DNA of 39,698 nucleotides from JBFLVQ01 sp040758525 (lineage in GTDB: Bacteria; Acidobacteriota; Blastocatellia; Chloracidobacteriales; JADJPF01). The notes beneath the pieces were generated by a model. That model had not been told where the DNA came from. It made no database searches and was given only the letters and a program-made list of their open reading frames with translations. The position numbers and the translations under genes are program-made. The DNA is taken from the NCBI GenBank assembly GCA_040758525.1, contig JBFLVQ010000012.1, positions 1 to 39,698 of the forward strand, written 5' to 3'. Shown here one piece after another: positions 39,382 to 39,698 of the stretch. Numbering within the stretch: position 1 is the stretch's first letter; every line of letters starts with the position of its first letter.

Positions 39382-39698
39382 TCAATTGCTTGGAATATGG
39401 CCTCCGCGCTTTTTACCGGATGAAATATCCACGCCGCCCCCCAGAGGGCTTTCTTGAGGCGGTTTGGTCTTTTCTACTCTTATACCACTGCCATCTTTAC
39501 CAATACGACTATTTTTACTGCTTTTGGAAGCAAAGTTTTGATCGTTTAGCTGCCCTAGGGCTGGCCCATTGGTCTTTTCTATTCTTAGACCAGTGCCATC
39601 TTTACCGATACGATTATTTTTACTGCTTTTGGAAGTAAAGTCTTGATCGTTTAGCTGCCCTAAGGCTGGCCCACTAGTTGATGAAATCTTTGGCATAG
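39382..39698 (-). CDS. Partial repetitive hypothetical protein at the window edge
   Basis: A minus-strand reading frame open from the window edge to a stop at 39382. An ATG at 39696 gives 104 residues, but the true start may lie outside. The sequence is two copies of a 35-residue unit (GPALGQLNDQ-[DN]-F ... SSKN-x-RIGKDG-x-G-x-R-x-EKT) followed by a Pro/Gly-rich tail. It is polar, Lys/Ser/Gly-rich and probably disordered. I recognise no family. The stop is 112 bp upstream of the kinase start, on the same strand. Nine nucleotide differences between the units give about seven mostly conservative residue changes, so coding status is uncertain. Confidence 0.4.
   Translation of the reverse strand, partial: MPKISSTSGPALGQLNDQDFTSKSSKNNRIGKDGTGLRIEKTNGPALGQLNDQNFASKSSKNSRIGKDGSGIRVEKTKPPQESPLGGGVDISSGKKRGGHIPSN
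39465..39674. repeat. Two tandem copies of a 105-bp repeat
   Basis: Copy 1 is 39465-39569 and copy 2 is 39570-39674. I count nine differences in 105 positions (about 91% identity). The period is a multiple of three and keeps the minus-strand frame open. More copies may lie beyond the window edge. Confidence 0.9.

Noticed and set aside
39378..39638. Plus-strand ORF over the 105-bp repeats (aromatic-rich FYCFWK product)
   Set aside because: The opposite frame gives a more protein-like, polar composition and a better position upstream of the kinase. The aromatic product looks like an antisense shadow.

Overview
The window looks like a chromosomal segment of a free-living Gram-negative bacterium, most probably an Acidobacteriota of the Blastocatellia type. 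This taxonomic call is inference from gene content. It rests on a fused transaldolase/glucose-6-phosphate isomerase, several Hanks-type Ser/Thr kinases that begin with a C-x2-C-x10-C knuckle, a heme c/copper monooxygenase-like protein, an outer-membrane porin, and moderate GC judged by eye. I found no rRNA, tRNA, CRISPR array, transposase or phage gene. Coding density is high.

Layout. (1) 219-1482 (+): a DMT-family permease overlapping a small cyclic-phosphate-processing receiver protein, ending at a strong bidirectional terminator. (2) 1534-8594 (-): a secreted cytochrome c/copper monooxygenase-like protein, the Tal-Pgi fusion, a small exported protein of unknown function and a Mg-chelatase/MoxR-like AAA+ protein. 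(3) 8662-12775 (-): the classic tilS-hpt-ftsH housekeeping string. (4) A 600-bp gap with a near-perfect sigma-54 promoter, followed by a long + strand cluster (13379-26312): Ser/Thr kinase with degenerate receiver, CheW, CheR-TPR, CheW, CheA-REC, CheB, porin, Ser/Thr kinase-FHA, methyl-accepting chemotaxis protein. The CheW-CheR-CheW-CheA-CheB order is that of the Wsp (surface-sensing) systems, but there is no GGDEF output gene and no flagellar gene. Ser/Thr kinases occupy the flanks instead. (5) 26367-28650 (-): EgtD-family methyltransferase, betaine-type ABC ATPase and LOG protein in a tight operon, divergent from an SRPBCC/DUF5939 adenylate cyclase (28815-30647, +). (6) 30689-34504: a 721-residue fusion (membrane domain, two c-type hemes, FAD/NAD reductase, 2Fe-2S ferredoxin), an epoxide-hydrolase-like enzyme, and a divergent small cytochrome c. 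(7) 34778-39270: an EEP phosphatase/nuclease-family protein convergent with, and overlapping, a 1236-residue kinase-ATPase-TPR regulator. (8) The right edge carries a partial minus-strand ORF built on a 105-bp tandem repeat.

How it may work together. Region 4 reads as one signalling unit. The MCP would sense a signal through CheW and CheA, CheR and CheB would adapt the receptor, and the signal would be handed to phospho-Thr signalling. The first kinase carries four TV/TI motifs spaced exactly 17 residues apart, which could be phospho-sites read by the FHA domain of the second kinase. Region 6 could move electrons from cytoplasmic NAD(P)H across the membrane to periplasmic cytochrome c. Both of these readings are inference from domain content.
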